A stretch of 64,000 nt of DNA, taken from NCBI RefSeq assembly GCF_000502875.1, contig NZ_AYWX01000002.1, positions 7,451 through 71,450 of the forward strand. Reading direction: 5' to 3'. Of this stretch, positions 28,206 through 37,205 are shown piece by piece (position 1 is the first letter of the stretch; each line of letters begins with the position of its first letter). The notes beneath the pieces are model-generated. The model did no database searches, was not told where the DNA came from, and saw nothing but the letters and a program-made list of their open reading frames with translations. Position numbers and translations under genes: made by a program. This DNA is from Mesorhizobium sp. L2C084A000. Its GTDB lineage: Bacteria; Pseudomonadota; Alphaproteobacteria; Rhizobiales; Rhizobiaceae.

Positions 28206-28559
28206 TCAGGCCGTCACGTAGATGCCGCCGGCTTCGACGGTGACTGGAAATGTGCGCGCGCGAACGGAGGGATCGACCAAGGCCGCGCCCGACTTGATGT
28301 CGAACTCCCAGCCGTGCCAGGCGCATCGAACGATCTCGTTTTCGCGATGATAGATGAATTGCGCCTGTTCAACGGGCGCGGTTGTGCCGCATTGCGGCCC
28401 CTCGCAAAGCGGAGCGCCGCGGTGCGGACAGACATTGAGCAGCGCGTGGAATGAATCTCCGATGCGGAAAATCCCGACGGAAAGGCTGCGGATCTTGGCG
28501 ATGAACGGAGACCCTGTTTCGATCTCGTCGACGCGGCAGATATAGGTCTTCTCGGGCAT
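28206..28559 (-). CDS. Single-domain Rieske [2Fe-2S] protein
   Basis: This 117-residue protein is one Rieske domain. Cluster ligands are C44 and H46 (CPHRGAPL) and C79 and H82 (CAWHG). The 32-residue gap between the two ligand pairs is longer than in typical dioxygenase ferredoxins and holds an extra Cys pair region (C52, C57). The usual role is electron transfer to a ring-hydroxylating oxygenase, but none is encoded here. The ATG at 28559 lies 11 bases after the amidohydrolase stop, so the two are co-translated. The electron donor could be the divergent flavin/2Fe-2S reductase. Confidence 0.88.
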   Translation of the reverse strand: MPEKTYICRVDEIETGSPFIAKIRSLSVGIFRIGDSFHALLNVCPHRGAPLCEGPQCGTTAPVEQAQFIYHRENEIVRCAWHGWEFDIKSGAALVDPSVRARTFPVTVEAGGIYVTA

Positions 28560-28570
28560 CGTATGCTTCC

Positions 28571-29653
28571 TCAGGCGGCATTCGCGGCTTGCGCGCGGGG
28601 GATGCGTTTGTAGACTTCCAGCGCGTTCAGTCCCATGATCTTGCTCTTCCAGGCAGGAGGGATTTGCAGCGTGTTGGCATCGTCGTAATCCCAGTGCGGA
28701 TAGTCCGATGCGAACATCAGCGTGTTTTCGCCGTCCATCGCCTCGAGCGTGGACCAGAGATGTTGGATGTTTGCAGGCTGCTCCAGCGGCTGCGTGGAAA
28801 AGCGGATGTTGCGCCGGCAATATTCAGACGGCAGCATCTTCAGCCATGGCGTCTCCTTGCGCAGCGCTTTGTAGTCGGCGTCCAGGCGCCAAAGGACCGA
28901 CGGAACCCAGGCGACGCCGCACTCGATGATCACGAAGTAGAGGTCCGGCCATTTCTCGAAGACGCCATGGGCGATCATGCTTGCCACGTGCGACATCGCC
29001 GACATGTGCAGAATGGCATGCGTTTCCCAGAAGAATGTCGTCGGGGCAGGAGCAATGGCAGTTGAATTCACGCCGCCATGCCCGCCCAGATGAATGGCGA
29101 ATGGCAACCCCACTTCCGCGCAGGCTTCGTAGATCGGATGGTAAAACGGGTCGCCATACGGCTTGACGGACCCCTGGGAGGCGAGAACCTGGACCATGCG
29201 CGGATGACTGCCAAGACGGCGTATCTCGGCGGCAGCGAGCTTCGGATCCTGTGGCGCGATGATGATCGAGCCCATGAAACGATCGTCTTTCGGCAACCAT
29301 TGATCGATCTGATAATCGTTGTAAGCGCTGACCAGAGCGCTGGCATAGTAAGGGTTAGCCAGGGTCGACGCCTCGATAGGCTCATCGCCGGTCAGGATCG
29401 CCACGTCGACTTTGTATTTGTCGAGGTGCTTCTCTTTCATGATGAGATAGTTGTCGGCTTCCGTTTTCGGACGGATGTCCTTGCGGGAGAAGTCCTGCGG
29501 GTGGAACCAGGGCCGATGACCATGCGGAAAGGCGCCAACGGGGCCTGTTTTCTCGCCCTCGATGAACATGTCTTTCCACAAGCCGGAGAGATAGGGCTCC
29601 AACACGGTGGCGCTTGACCAGTAATTATGACAGTCGCAGTCCACTATGAACAC
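28571..29653 (-). CDS. Amidohydrolase-2 family metal-dependent hydrolase
   Basis: This 360-residue protein has the TIM-barrel metal-site pattern of the ACMSD-like amidohydrolase-2 family: the N-terminal DCDCH strand (one His of the usual HxH), LPFAIHLGGHGG near residue 196, SAMSHVASMIAHGVFEKWPDL, and the C-terminal FASDYPHWD aspartate motif. Members hydrolyse or decarboxylate aromatic and related acids. It is the first gene of the operon that continues with the Rieske protein and the importer and is divergent from the LysR gene, its probable regulator. Confidence 0.9.
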   Translation of the reverse strand: MFIVDCDCHNYWSSATVLEPYLSGLWKDMFIEGEKTGPVGAFPHGHRPWFHPQDFSRKDIRPKTEADNYLIMKEKHLDKYKVDVAILTGDEPIEASTLANPYYASALVSAYNDYQIDQWLPKDDRFMGSIIIAPQDPKLAAAEIRRLGSHPRMVQVLASQGSVKPYGDPFYHPIYEACAEVGLPFAIHLGGHGGVNSTAIAPAPTTFFWETHAILHMSAMSHVASMIAHGVFEKWPDLYFVIIECGVAWVPSVLWRLDADYKALRKETPWLKMLPSEYCRRNIRFSTQPLEQPANIQHLWSTLEAMDGENTLMFASDYPHWDYDDANTLQIPPAWKSKIMGLNALEVYKRIPRAQAANAA

Positions 29654-29733
29654 TTCTTCCGCTCCGTATCCGTACCTCGTCCCGGCGGCGCTGCCGGCCG
29701 CTGATCTGCTGCAGCTTCCGCCTTGAGTATTGT

Positions 29734-29764
29734 TTGATCAAGCTTATGATACGTCGAATATGAT
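29734..29764. promoter_or_regulatory. Possible LysR binding region
   Basis: The divergent intergenic space holds the palindrome TTGATCAA followed by two TATGAT copies 14 bases apart. LysR regulators bind loosely palindromic T-N11-A sites in such positions. This is a suggestion from layout rather than a recognised consensus. Confidence 0.35.
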
Positions 29765-29787
29765 CGAGTTTTTCGATTGGAGATTTC

Positions 29788-30645
29788 ATGCAACTTGATC
29801 ACATCGAGACCTTTCTCGACATCATCGAATCGAGAAACTTCAATCGCACCGCGGATCGGCTAGGATTGACCCAGTCGACGATCAGCACCCGCATCAAGAA
29901 CCTCGAGAGCGCAATCGGGTCCGAACTGTTCCAGCGCGGACGCGCCGGGGCGGAGCCGACCGCCGCAGGGCGCCGGTTCGAAGCTTATGCAAGATCCTTG
30001 CTGTCCACATGGTCGCAGGCTCGCCACGATGTCCGGGCGTTCAATCGTTTCGAAGGCACCTTGCGCGTCGCCGCGCAGGTCGGGATGACCCGCTCGGTTT
30101 TGCCGGGTTGGGTGGAGACGCTGTGTCAGGCTCTTCCCAAATCGTCGATCCATGTCGAGTCGGATTATTCAAACCAGATGGTCAGCGACCTAAGCATGGG
30201 AAATCTCGACATCGCAGTGCTTTACGCTCCGCGATACCTACCCGAAATCTCCTATGAGCATTTGATGGTTGAGGAATATGTGATGGTTTCCACGGTGGCC
30301 AGAACCCTCTCCGAGGTCGATCCCGAAACCTACATTCGTCCGGGCTATACGGTCCTGCTGGAGAAGGCCCATGCCGAATTGCTCGGCGAGTTGGCGATCT
30401 GTCGCCTTTCCATGGGATCGGAAACCTTGGCGGAGATGATGCTACGGCGCACGGGCGGCACCTGCTATATGAGAAGTGACGATGCGCGCAGGTTCGCCCT
30501 CGAACGCCCATCGTTCATCGTCGAAGGCGCTCCGACGCTGCATCAGCCGGTACACACGGCCATCCTGGCGCGCCGCAAACACGAACCGATCATCCGCAAG
30601 GGAATCCGCGCCCTTCACGTTGCCGTGATGTCACTGGATATGTAA
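29788..30645 (+). CDS. LysR-family transcriptional regulator
   Basis: This 285-residue regulator has the N-terminal winged helix (FLDIIESRNFNRTADRLGLTQSTISTRIKNLE, about residues 9-40) followed by a periplasmic-binding-like effector domain. It is divergent from the amidohydrolase operon and directly followed by the reductase gene, so it probably activates both units in response to the substrate. Confidence 0.92.
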   Translation: MQLDHIETFLDIIESRNFNRTADRLGLTQSTISTRIKNLESAIGSELFQRGRAGAEPTAAGRRFEAYARSLLSTWSQARHDVRAFNRFEGTLRVAAQVGMTRSVLPGWVETLCQALPKSSIHVESDYSNQMVSDLSMGNLDIAVLYAPRYLPEISYEHLMVEEYVMVSTVARTLSEVDPETYIRPGYTVLLEKAHAELLGELAICRLSMGSETLAEMMLRRTGGTCYMRSDDARRFALERPSFIVEGAPTLHQPVHTAILARRKHEPIIRKGIRALHVAVMSLDM

Positions 30646-30733
30646 TCGAAATAATCGATCATAACTTGGGAGGGATGCTTCTGTTGCGGGGGGCCTGGAA
30701 CTGGCATCTTGGCTCGACTTCAAACCGAGATGA

Positions 30734-31813
30734 ATGATGAACGCACACGTTTCCTTTGGGGCCCCCGACCTCCTCCCGATGAGGCGTCATCGGCAATGGG
30801 CACAAACCACATCGCAGCTTGTACTCTGCCGTCGTGTAATCGAGGAAACGCCCGATGTGAAAACCTTCGTTTTCACATCCCCGACGGATCGGATGTTCTG
30901 CTTCAGCGCGGGCCAGTATGTGCTCGTGCACCTTAAGATCGAGGGTGCCGCGGTGACGCGCTCCTACTCTGTTTCGTCACCACCGACGCGACCGCTCGAC
31001 CTGCAGATCACGGTGAAGCGAACACCGGGCGGCCTGGTTTCGAATTGGCTCCACGACAATTTGGGGGCGGGCGACGAGATCGAGATCGAAGGGCCGCTCG
31101 GCTCATTCAATCTCGATGACCTGCCATATGAAAAGCCGCTCTTCCTTTCGGGCGGCAGCGGGATAACGCCGGTGATGTCCATGCTGCGTGCGCTTACCGA
31201 CCGCGCGGCCGACCAGGATATCTCATTCGTTCATAGTGCCAGAACGCCTGGTGACATAATCTTTCGAGGGGAATTGGACGCACTTGCCTCTCGCTTTCCC
31301 AACGTAAAAGTAACGTGCGTTTGTAGCCAGGAAGATCCCACCTGGAGGGGGCCGACTGGCAGAATAGACAGCCAGATGCTGCTGACCCTCGTTCCCGATC
31401 TCCACAACCGCACTATCTTTGCCTGTGGCCCTGAAGCGTACATGAAAGCCGCACGTGCCTGCCTGGATGCGATTGGCGTGGCTCCGTCGCGGTACCACCA
31501 GGAGAGCTTCGGCGGCGTCAGCAGCCCTCAGTTGGAACCGGCCTCGACAATACCATCTTCGGTCCGTTTCGTCCGCTCCGGGATCGTGCATAACTGCTTG
31601 CCCGGAGAGACGCTGCTGGAGGCGGCACGCCAATGTGGCGTCTACGTCCCAACCGCCTGCCAGCAGGGAGTTTGCGGCACATGCCGCATCGCCAAGTTGT
31701 CCGGCGAAGTCGCCATGGAGGATCTCGGCGGTCTGGCCCCTGAAGAGAAGTCGGCCGGCTATGTCCTGGCATGTTGCAGCCGCCCGCAAGGAACGGTTTT
31801 GCTCGATCTTTAA
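30734..31813 (+). CDS. FAD/NAD(P)H reductase with C-terminal 2Fe-2S ferredoxin domain
   Basis: This 359-residue protein has three parts in order: an FAD domain with RSYSVSSPP at about 76-84, an NAD(P) domain with GGSGITPVMSML at 140-151, and a plant-type 2Fe-2S domain with C309, C314, C317 and C347. This is the order seen in hybrid-cluster protein reductases and in reductases of Rieske oxygenases such as those demethylating betaines. It should pass electrons from NAD(P)H to an oxygenase or to the nearby Rieske protein. It lies 88 bases behind the LysR gene. Confidence 0.92.
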   Translation: MMNAHVSFGAPDLLPMRRHRQWAQTTSQLVLCRRVIEETPDVKTFVFTSPTDRMFCFSAGQYVLVHLKIEGAAVTRSYSVSSPPTRPLDLQITVKRTPGGLVSNWLHDNLGAGDEIEIEGPLGSFNLDDLPYEKPLFLSGGSGITPVMSMLRALTDRAADQDISFVHSARTPGDIIFRGELDALASRFPNVKVTCVCSQEDPTWRGPTGRIDSQMLLTLVPDLHNRTIFACGPEAYMKAARACLDAIGVAPSRYHQESFGGVSSPQLEPASTIPSSVRFVRSGIVHNCLPGETLLEAARQCGVYVPTACQQGVCGTCRIAKLSGEVAMEDLGGLAPEEKSAGYVLACCSRPQGTVLLDL

Positions 31814-31920
31814 CCCCGGGTGCTTGGTTCAGCATTGAAGCCGGCGCAGTAGTGTTGAACTGCCGGTGAAGGCGTTGCCGGCGTAGCGGACTGATGCCCA
31901 TCGACCCCAGCCGATATTGC

Positions 31921-32118
31921 TCAGAAGTCGAGAGCGACCATCATGCCGCGGACTTCGGCCATTTCCAGCAGCAGGTCTTGCAGTCTTTCGTCCAGCGCGG
32001 CACCGGTCAGCGCCAGAAGCTCGGTGATGCTCTCTCTCATCGATATGACGGCAGCGCCTGTCTTCTCGGCGAGCAGCCGACCGATGGCAGCTCGGATCAG
32101 GTCGTCCTGATCAGACAT
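31921..32118 (-). CDS. Small helical protein of unknown function
   Basis: This 65-residue acidic protein is predicted to form two long helices (DLIRAAIGRLLAEKTGAA and ITELLALTGAALDERLQDLL). GGAGGTGAAGCG directly precedes the ATG, a strong ribosome-binding site that fixes this start within a longer open frame. No family was recognised. It follows the 77-residue gene on the same strand at 120 bases. Confidence 0.6.
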   Translation of the reverse strand: MSDQDDLIRAAIGRLLAEKTGAAVISMRESITELLALTGAALDERLQDLLLEMAEVRGMMVALDF

Positions 32119-32238
32119 CGCTTCACCTCCCGACGCACTGCAACCTCCCCTTGCTTTCCATGCCTCACCGCCGCTTTCGACAACAGGGCGTGATTTCCCA
32201 TACGGTATGATTTTCGATGCGACATCAGGCACCTTTGC

Positions 32239-32472
32239 TCATGCCAGCAGACCGTCTCGATGGGCCCGCCAGTCGTTCAACACCGACAATGAGGGCAGCA
32301 GCGAAAAAGGGCCGGGCTGGACCGTTTCAACCGCTGCAAGCAGCGCCAGCGGCACTTCGTGCCTATAAAGCCCAATGCACACGCCCCCTTCGACCGTTGC
32401 CGGCAATTCCGTGATTGTGTCGAAAATCGAAAACGTACCCGTTGGCTCTTCCACGATTTCGAAACGCCCCAC
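32239..32472 (-). CDS. Small protein of unknown function
   Basis: This 77-residue protein starts at a GTG preceded by GAGGGAGG at eight bases. The sequence begins with a strand-like run (VGRFEIVEEPTGTFSIFDT) and ends WRAHRDGLLA. It has no membrane segment and two possible beta hairpins. No family was recognised. Support comes from the ribosome-binding site and codon use only. Confidence 0.5.
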   Translation of the reverse strand: MGRFEIVEEPTGTFSIFDTITELPATVEGGVCIGLYRHEVPLALLAAVETVQPGPFSLLPSLSVLNDWRAHRDGLLA

Positions 32473-32631
32473 CCGAAACCTCCCTCTGCACAAAAGTAGC
32501 GACCAACGCGGACATCCCCAACCGGTTCCCTGAGGCCGGCACTTTTTTTCGCGCCTTGGTTGTAGCGCATACCGCCAGGACAGTCATGCCCGCAGGGCGC
32601 ACAGTCAAAATCGCTACGCACATTTTAAATC

Positions 32632-32645
32632 TTGACGCGTGTCAA
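32632..32645. promoter_or_regulatory. Palindrome in the promoter region of the ribose-type importer
   Basis: TTGAC-GCGT-GTCAA is an inverted repeat followed at once by an A/T-rich run with TATAAA. It lies about 235 bases before the binding-protein start and could be an operator overlapping a promoter. The rest of the roughly 400-base gap holds no supported gene. Confidence 0.4.
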
Positions 32646-32879
32646 TTTTTTATAAAACATGCGCAAACGCTGGCATGGCATCGGCCGGCGCTCTGGGAGG
32701 AGCAATGCCTGACGTCGAAAGCGCCCGAACCTGGGCTGCAGTCCACATCCCAAGCGGGCAGCATTCTGTTGGCGAGACCCATCGCGCTAGGCGCCGGGTC
32801 GCTTGCGTGCCGTCTAACATTGCAGTCGCCGGACAGCGACATTGATGCAGCCCATAAAACAATCAGGAGGAGGAAAACC

Positions 32880-33884
32880 ATGCGTATGTTCAATTGCCTG
32901 AAGCTTGGCACGAACTTGCTTGGCGCAGGCATACTTGCAGCCATCGTCGCAGCGCCCGCCCATGCCGAGGATACGGCGAAAGTCGCGGCCATCGTCAAAG
33001 GCCTCGACAATCCGTTCTTCCAGACCATGCAGAAGGGCATCGAGGAGCAGGCCAAGGCAAACGGCGTGAATGTCAGCGTCCAGGCCGCCGCCAACATGGG
33101 TGACGCCACCGGCCAGGCCGACCGCCTGACCGCCATGGCCATGCAGGATTTCGATTGCTACCTGGTCAACCCGATCAGCGTCTCCAATCTCGTCCAGGCG
33201 CTGGTGCCGGTCGCCCAGAAGAAGAAGCCGATCGTCAACATCGACTCGACCATCGACCCCGAGCAGGCCAAGGCCGCCGGCTTTGCCGTCTCGACCTATA
33301 TCGGCACCGACAATGTCGCCGCCGGCGCGCTGGCCGGCGAAGAGATGCTGAAGCTGGTGCCGAAGGGCTCCAAGGTCGCGCTGGTCGCCGGCATCGTCGG
33401 CGATGTCGGCTCCAACGCCCGCATCAAGGGCTTCAAGCAGGCGGTGGAAGGTAAACTCGACATCGTGGTGATGGTCAGCGCCGACTGGGATCGCGAAAAG
33501 GCGCTGACCGCCGCAACCGATATCCTCGCTGCCCATCCGGACCTCGCCGGCTTCTTCGCCGCCAACGACATCATGGCACTCGGCGTCGAGCGCGCCGTGC
33601 GGACCTCGGGCAAGGACGTCAAGGTGATCGGCCTCGACGGCATCGTCGATGCGCTGAAGTCGATCGCATCAGGCGAACTCACCGCCACCGTCGCCCAATA
33701 TCCCTATGTCGTCGGCGCCATGGGCCTCGAGGCCTGTGCAGTGGCCGCCAAGGGCAAGGAACTGCCGGCCAACGTGCCAGCACCGGTGCTGTTGATCAAC
33801 AAGGACAATGCCGAAGCCTCGCTGAAGAATTTTCCGCGTCCGGGCGGCGACTATCCCGATCCCTTCCGCGAGATGCTGAAGTGA
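32880..33884 (+). CDS. Sugar ABC transporter substrate-binding protein (RbsB-like)
   Basis: This 334-residue protein has a signal peptide ending AHA at about residue 29 and the type 1 periplasmic-binding fold of ribose/galactose-binding proteins (KVAAIVKGLDNPFFQTMQKGIEEQA, AAMAMQDFDCYLVNP region, GFFAANDIMALGVERAV). A GGAGGAGG site precedes the ATG. Its stop overlaps the permease start (GTGA). It delivers a sugar or polyol to the importer encoded next; the neighbouring Gfo/Idh/MocA enzyme suggests an inositol- or sugar-like ligand. Confidence 0.93.
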   Translation: MRMFNCLKLGTNLLGAGILAAIVAAPAHAEDTAKVAAIVKGLDNPFFQTMQKGIEEQAKANGVNVSVQAAANMGDATGQADRLTAMAMQDFDCYLVNPISVSNLVQALVPVAQKKKPIVNIDSTIDPEQAKAAGFAVSTYIGTDNVAAGALAGEEMLKLVPKGSKVALVAGIVGDVGSNARIKGFKQAVEGKLDIVVMVSADWDREKALTAATDILAAHPDLAGFFAANDIMALGVERAVRTSGKDVKVIGLDGIVDALKSIASGELTATVAQYPYVVGAMGLEACAVAAKGKELPANVPAPVLLINKDNAEASLKNFPRPGGDYPDPFREMLK

Positions 33885-34882
33885 GCACACCTGCAGACAA
33901 CGCGCCCGCCGCCCATTCGGCGGGTGCGGAGGAGAGCCGTCCCTCCCTGGCGGCTCTCCTCCTCGATCCCTCCTTCTGGGCCGACTGGGCATCCGTCGTC
34001 GGCCTGGTCGGCCTCGTCATCGTCTTCGGCATCGCCCAGCCGGTCTTTCTCAGCGTCGCCAATCTGCAGGCGCTGTTGCTGGCGGCTGCGATCCTGGTCG
34101 TGCTGTCGATCGGCCAGACCTTCGTCATCGCCACCTCGGGCATCGACCTGTCGCTGGCGGCCGCCGTCATGCTCGGCGCCATCATCCTCGGCCTCGTCAA
34201 TGCCGCCGACTACGGCATCTTCATCGCCTGCATGCTCGCGGTTCTCGCCACCAGCGCCGTCGGCTTCCTCAACGGGCTGATCATTACGGCAGGCAAGATC
34301 CCCGACTTCGTGGTGACGCTCGGCACGCTGTCGGGCATCACCGGGCTTGGGCTCATCCTGTCGGGCGGCGAACCGACCATGGTCGGCTCGACCTTCCTGC
34401 TCAGGCTCGCCTCGGGCTCGTTCGGACCGTTCGGCTATCCGGTCTGGGTAGCGATCGCAGCCGTCATCGTCGCCCATATCGCGCTCTACCACACGCGCTT
34501 CGGCGTGCATCTGCTGGCGACCGGCGGCCAGGCTGAAAGTGCCGGCGCGCTGGGCATCCGCACCAACCGGGTCAAGATCGCCGCCTATACGATTTCCGGT
34601 CTCTGCGCCGGCATCGCGGCCATTCTCCTGGTCGCCCGCATCGGCTCGGCCGAACCGCAGATCAACACCAGCCTGCTCTTGAATTCGGTGGCGGCGGTGG
34701 TGCTGGGCGGCGTCAGCCTGTTCGGCGGCCGCGCCAGCATTCTGGGACCGGCGATCGGCGCGCTGATGCTCACAGCACTCGTCAACGGCCTGACCTTGCT
34801 CAACGTCTCGGCTTTCTACCAACCGCTTGCCGTGGGGGCCATCGTGGTGCTGGCGGCGCTGATCATGCGGTATCAGAAATGA
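33881..34882 (+). CDS. Sugar ABC transporter permease (RbsC-like)
   Basis: This 333-residue inner-membrane protein has about ten hydrophobic segments and the RbsC marks TSGIDLSLAAAVMLGAI, GKIPDFVVTLGTLSGITG and LGGVSLFGGRASILGPAIGAL. The start is GTG, overlapping the binding-protein stop by four bases; its own stop overlaps the ATPase start by four bases. The three transport genes are thus tightly coupled. Confidence 0.93.
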   Translation: MSTPADNAPAAHSAGAEESRPSLAALLLDPSFWADWASVVGLVGLVIVFGIAQPVFLSVANLQALLLAAAILVVLSIGQTFVIATSGIDLSLAAAVMLGAIILGLVNAADYGIFIACMLAVLATSAVGFLNGLIITAGKIPDFVVTLGTLSGITGLGLILSGGEPTMVGSTFLLRLASGSFGPFGYPVWVAIAAVIVAHIALYHTRFGVHLLATGGQAESAGALGIRTNRVKIAAYTISGLCAGIAAILLVARIGSAEPQINTSLLLNSVAAVVLGGVSLFGGRASILGPAIGALMLTALVNGLTLLNVSAFYQPLAVGAIVVLAALIMRYQK

Positions 34883-35643
34883 GCGCTCCCCATCATATCC
34901 CCGCCACTGAGGCGATCATCGCCTGCGAAGGGCTGAGCAAGCATTTCGGCGGCATCCGCGCCTTCACCGACGTCGCCTTCCAGGCCCGTCGCGGCGAGGT
35001 CACCGCCGTCATCGGCGACAATGGCGCCGGCAAGTCGACGCTGATCCGCAGCCTGGTCGGCGTGCATCAGCCGGACACCGGCAATTTGTTCTTCGACGGA
35101 CGGGCGCGGCCCTTCGCCAATCCCGACGAGGCACGCAAGGCCGGCATCGAGACCGTGCACCAGAACCTGGCGCTGATCGACGAACTGACGGTCGCGCAGA
35201 ACCTGTTCCTCAACCGCGAGATCGTGCGCCGCATCGGCCCGTTCGCTTTCCTCGACCGCAAGGCGATGAAGCGCGAGGCCCGCTTAATGCTGTCGCGGCT
35301 GTCGATCAACGTGCCGTCGATCAACCAGCGTGTGCGGCGTCTGTCGGGCGGCCAGCGGCAGGCGATCTCGATCTGCCGCGCTGTCGGCTCCGGCGCCAAG
35401 CTGGTGGTGATGGACGAACCGACGGCGGCGCTCGGCGTGCAGGAGACGGCCAATGTCGAGGCGCTGATCCGGCGCCTGCGCGAGCAATCCGTCAGCGTCA
35501 TCCTGGTCAGCCACAATTTCGATCAGGTCCGCCGCCTGTCCGACCAGATCTGGGTGATGCGGGCGGGAAAGATGGCGGCGACCGTGCGCGCTTCCGAAAC
35601 GTCCGGAAATGAGCTCGTCGCGCTGGTAACCGGCGCGGCATAG
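34879..35643 (+). CDS. Sugar ABC transporter ATPase, single-domain (FrcA type)
   Basis: This 254-residue ATPase has Walker A GDNGAGKST, signature LSGGQRQ and Walker B LVVMDEPTAAL. Only one ABC domain is present, unlike RbsA with two, so it should act as a homodimer as in the fructose importer of rhizobia. It overlaps the permease gene by four bases. Confidence 0.93.
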   Translation: MSAPHHIPATEAIIACEGLSKHFGGIRAFTDVAFQARRGEVTAVIGDNGAGKSTLIRSLVGVHQPDTGNLFFDGRARPFANPDEARKAGIETVHQNLALIDELTVAQNLFLNREIVRRIGPFAFLDRKAMKREARLMLSRLSINVPSINQRVRRLSGGQRQAISICRAVGSGAKLVVMDEPTAALGVQETANVEALIRRLREQSVSVILVSHNFDQVRRLSDQIWVMRAGKMAATVRASETSGNELVALVTGAA

Positions 35644-35682
35644 TCCTGCAGCATCAGACTTGAAATCAAAGGGAGTTCGCCT

Positions 35683-36768
35683 GTGGCACCAATTCGTGTC
35701 GGACTGATAGGTCTTGGAGAGGTCGCGCAGTCGATCCATCTGCCTGTGCTGGGCGATCAGCGCGACCGCTGGGTGATCGCGGGCGTGTACGACGTGTCGC
35801 CCAGCCTGATGTCACTCGTCACCTCCGAATTTGCGACGGCAAAGGCCTTCGACACGGCCGAGGCGCTGATTAATTCGCCCGACATCGACGCTGTGTTCGT
35901 GCTGTCATCCGACGATACCCACAGCCGCTTCGTGCGGGCGGCGATTGCTGCCAACAAACATATCCTGCTGGAAAAGCCCGCTTGCCTCACGGTGCGCGAA
36001 ATCGACGATCTGCTGGCGCTGATGCCGGGCTACGACAAGACCCTGTTCGTCGGCTATATGCGCCGCTATGCGCCCGCCTATCTGGCCGCCAGGGACGAGC
36101 TGCCCGCCTTCGCCGACATCACCCATGTCCGCATCTTCGACCTGATCTCGGAGGGCCGGCATTTCCTCAAGAAGAGCCAGAACGTCCTTTACCCCCAGGA
36201 CATCGACCCTGCCCTGCTGGCGCGTGGCGCAAGCGAACGCGACGCGCTGATCCGCGAGGTGGTGGGCGCCGACGCGCCGGCCGATCTGGTGCGCGCCTAT
36301 CGCGGGCTGACGGCACTTTCCTCGCACCACATTTCGGCGATGCGTGGGCTGATCGGCGAGCCGACGCGCGTGCTGGCCGCGCACCGCACCAACGGCGGCG
36401 CCAACACATCAGTCACCTTCGACTACGGCCATTTCGCCTGTCTCTACGACGCGGTGGTCGACGATCTCGGCTTATTCGACGCCATGATCGAGGTGCGCTC
36501 GAACAACAGGCGGGTGCGCATCATCTACGACACGCCCTACATCCGCAGCCTGCCGACGCGGCTGGAGGTCACCGATGCCGGCCCGTTCGGCCCGGTGACG
36601 AAAACCCTCGGGCCTCTCTACGGCGATGCTTTCTCGAAAGAACTCGAGACTTTCCACCGCCACATCACCCAAGGCACAAAGCCGCTGACCGACCTCGCCG
36701 ATTCCCGCCGCGACCTGGCGCTGATGGCCGAGATCATCGAGCGGATGAAGGAGAGTGGCGGGCGCTGA
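35683..36768 (+). CDS. Gfo/Idh/MocA family oxidoreductase
   Basis: This 361-residue protein has the N-terminal Rossmann motif GLIGLGEVAQSIHLP and the family LEKPAC motif with the Lys that contacts substrate, followed by an alpha/beta substrate domain. These enzymes oxidise sugars, inositols or sugar acids with NAD(P). A GGGAG site precedes the GTG start. It lies 39 bases behind the ATPase gene, so the imported compound is its likely substrate. Confidence 0.9.
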   Translation: MAPIRVGLIGLGEVAQSIHLPVLGDQRDRWVIAGVYDVSPSLMSLVTSEFATAKAFDTAEALINSPDIDAVFVLSSDDTHSRFVRAAIAANKHILLEKPACLTVREIDDLLALMPGYDKTLFVGYMRRYAPAYLAARDELPAFADITHVRIFDLISEGRHFLKKSQNVLYPQDIDPALLARGASERDALIREVVGADAPADLVRAYRGLTALSSHHISAMRGLIGEPTRVLAAHRTNGGANTSVTFDYGHFACLYDAVVDDLGLFDAMIEVRSNNRRVRIIYDTPYIRSLPTRLEVTDAGPFGPVTKTLGPLYGDAFSKELETFHRHITQGTKPLTDLADSRRDLALMAEIIERMKESGGR

Positions 36769-36783
36769 GGCGCTGCCTGCCGC

Positions 36784-37059
36784 CTACTTCCCACAGTGAT
36801 GATCGTTGATCTTGTTCAACGCATTCGCGTCGGGTCCGACGCGATGATAGGAGCACGCGCCGGCTGCTGTCGTGACCAACTGCTGATCGTAGTAGCGCGG
36901 GCCGCCGAACAGGATGTCGATGAGATCGCCTTCGGCGGGAACGTAGCGTTCGGAGTGGACCCGGCGGTCGTGATACCGGTCGCCAGCGAAAGCCGGGGCG
37001 CAAACGCTTGAGCCCATGGCGACAGCGAGAGCTAGGATCGCAACGCATTTCGTGGTCAT
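36784..37059 (-). CDS. Small exported protein
   Basis: This 91-residue protein has a signal peptide (MTTKCVAILALAVAMGSS to about APAFA) and a short mature part rich in Tyr, His and Asp with two cysteines that could pair (ACSYH and HHCGK). The ATG is preceded by GGAGGG. A longer open frame adds 39 residues before this start. No family was recognised. It is convergent with the oxidoreductase gene. Confidence 0.65.
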   Translation of the reverse strand: MTTKCVAILALAVAMGSSVCAPAFAGDRYHDRRVHSERYVPAEGDLIDILFGGPRYYDQQLVTTAAGACSYHRVGPDANALNKINDHHCGK

Positions 37060-37205
37060 CGCCAATACCCTCCTGGCCATTTCCGGAATCACACCATACA
37101 TCCAAAACCGCCAGCCGGACAAAAGTTCCGGAGATGACCGCGATAGGCTCTTGCCGAAGCCAGCTGCCTCGCTCATCCATGGTGCGTGGAAATGTGGGAC
37201 CCGTG

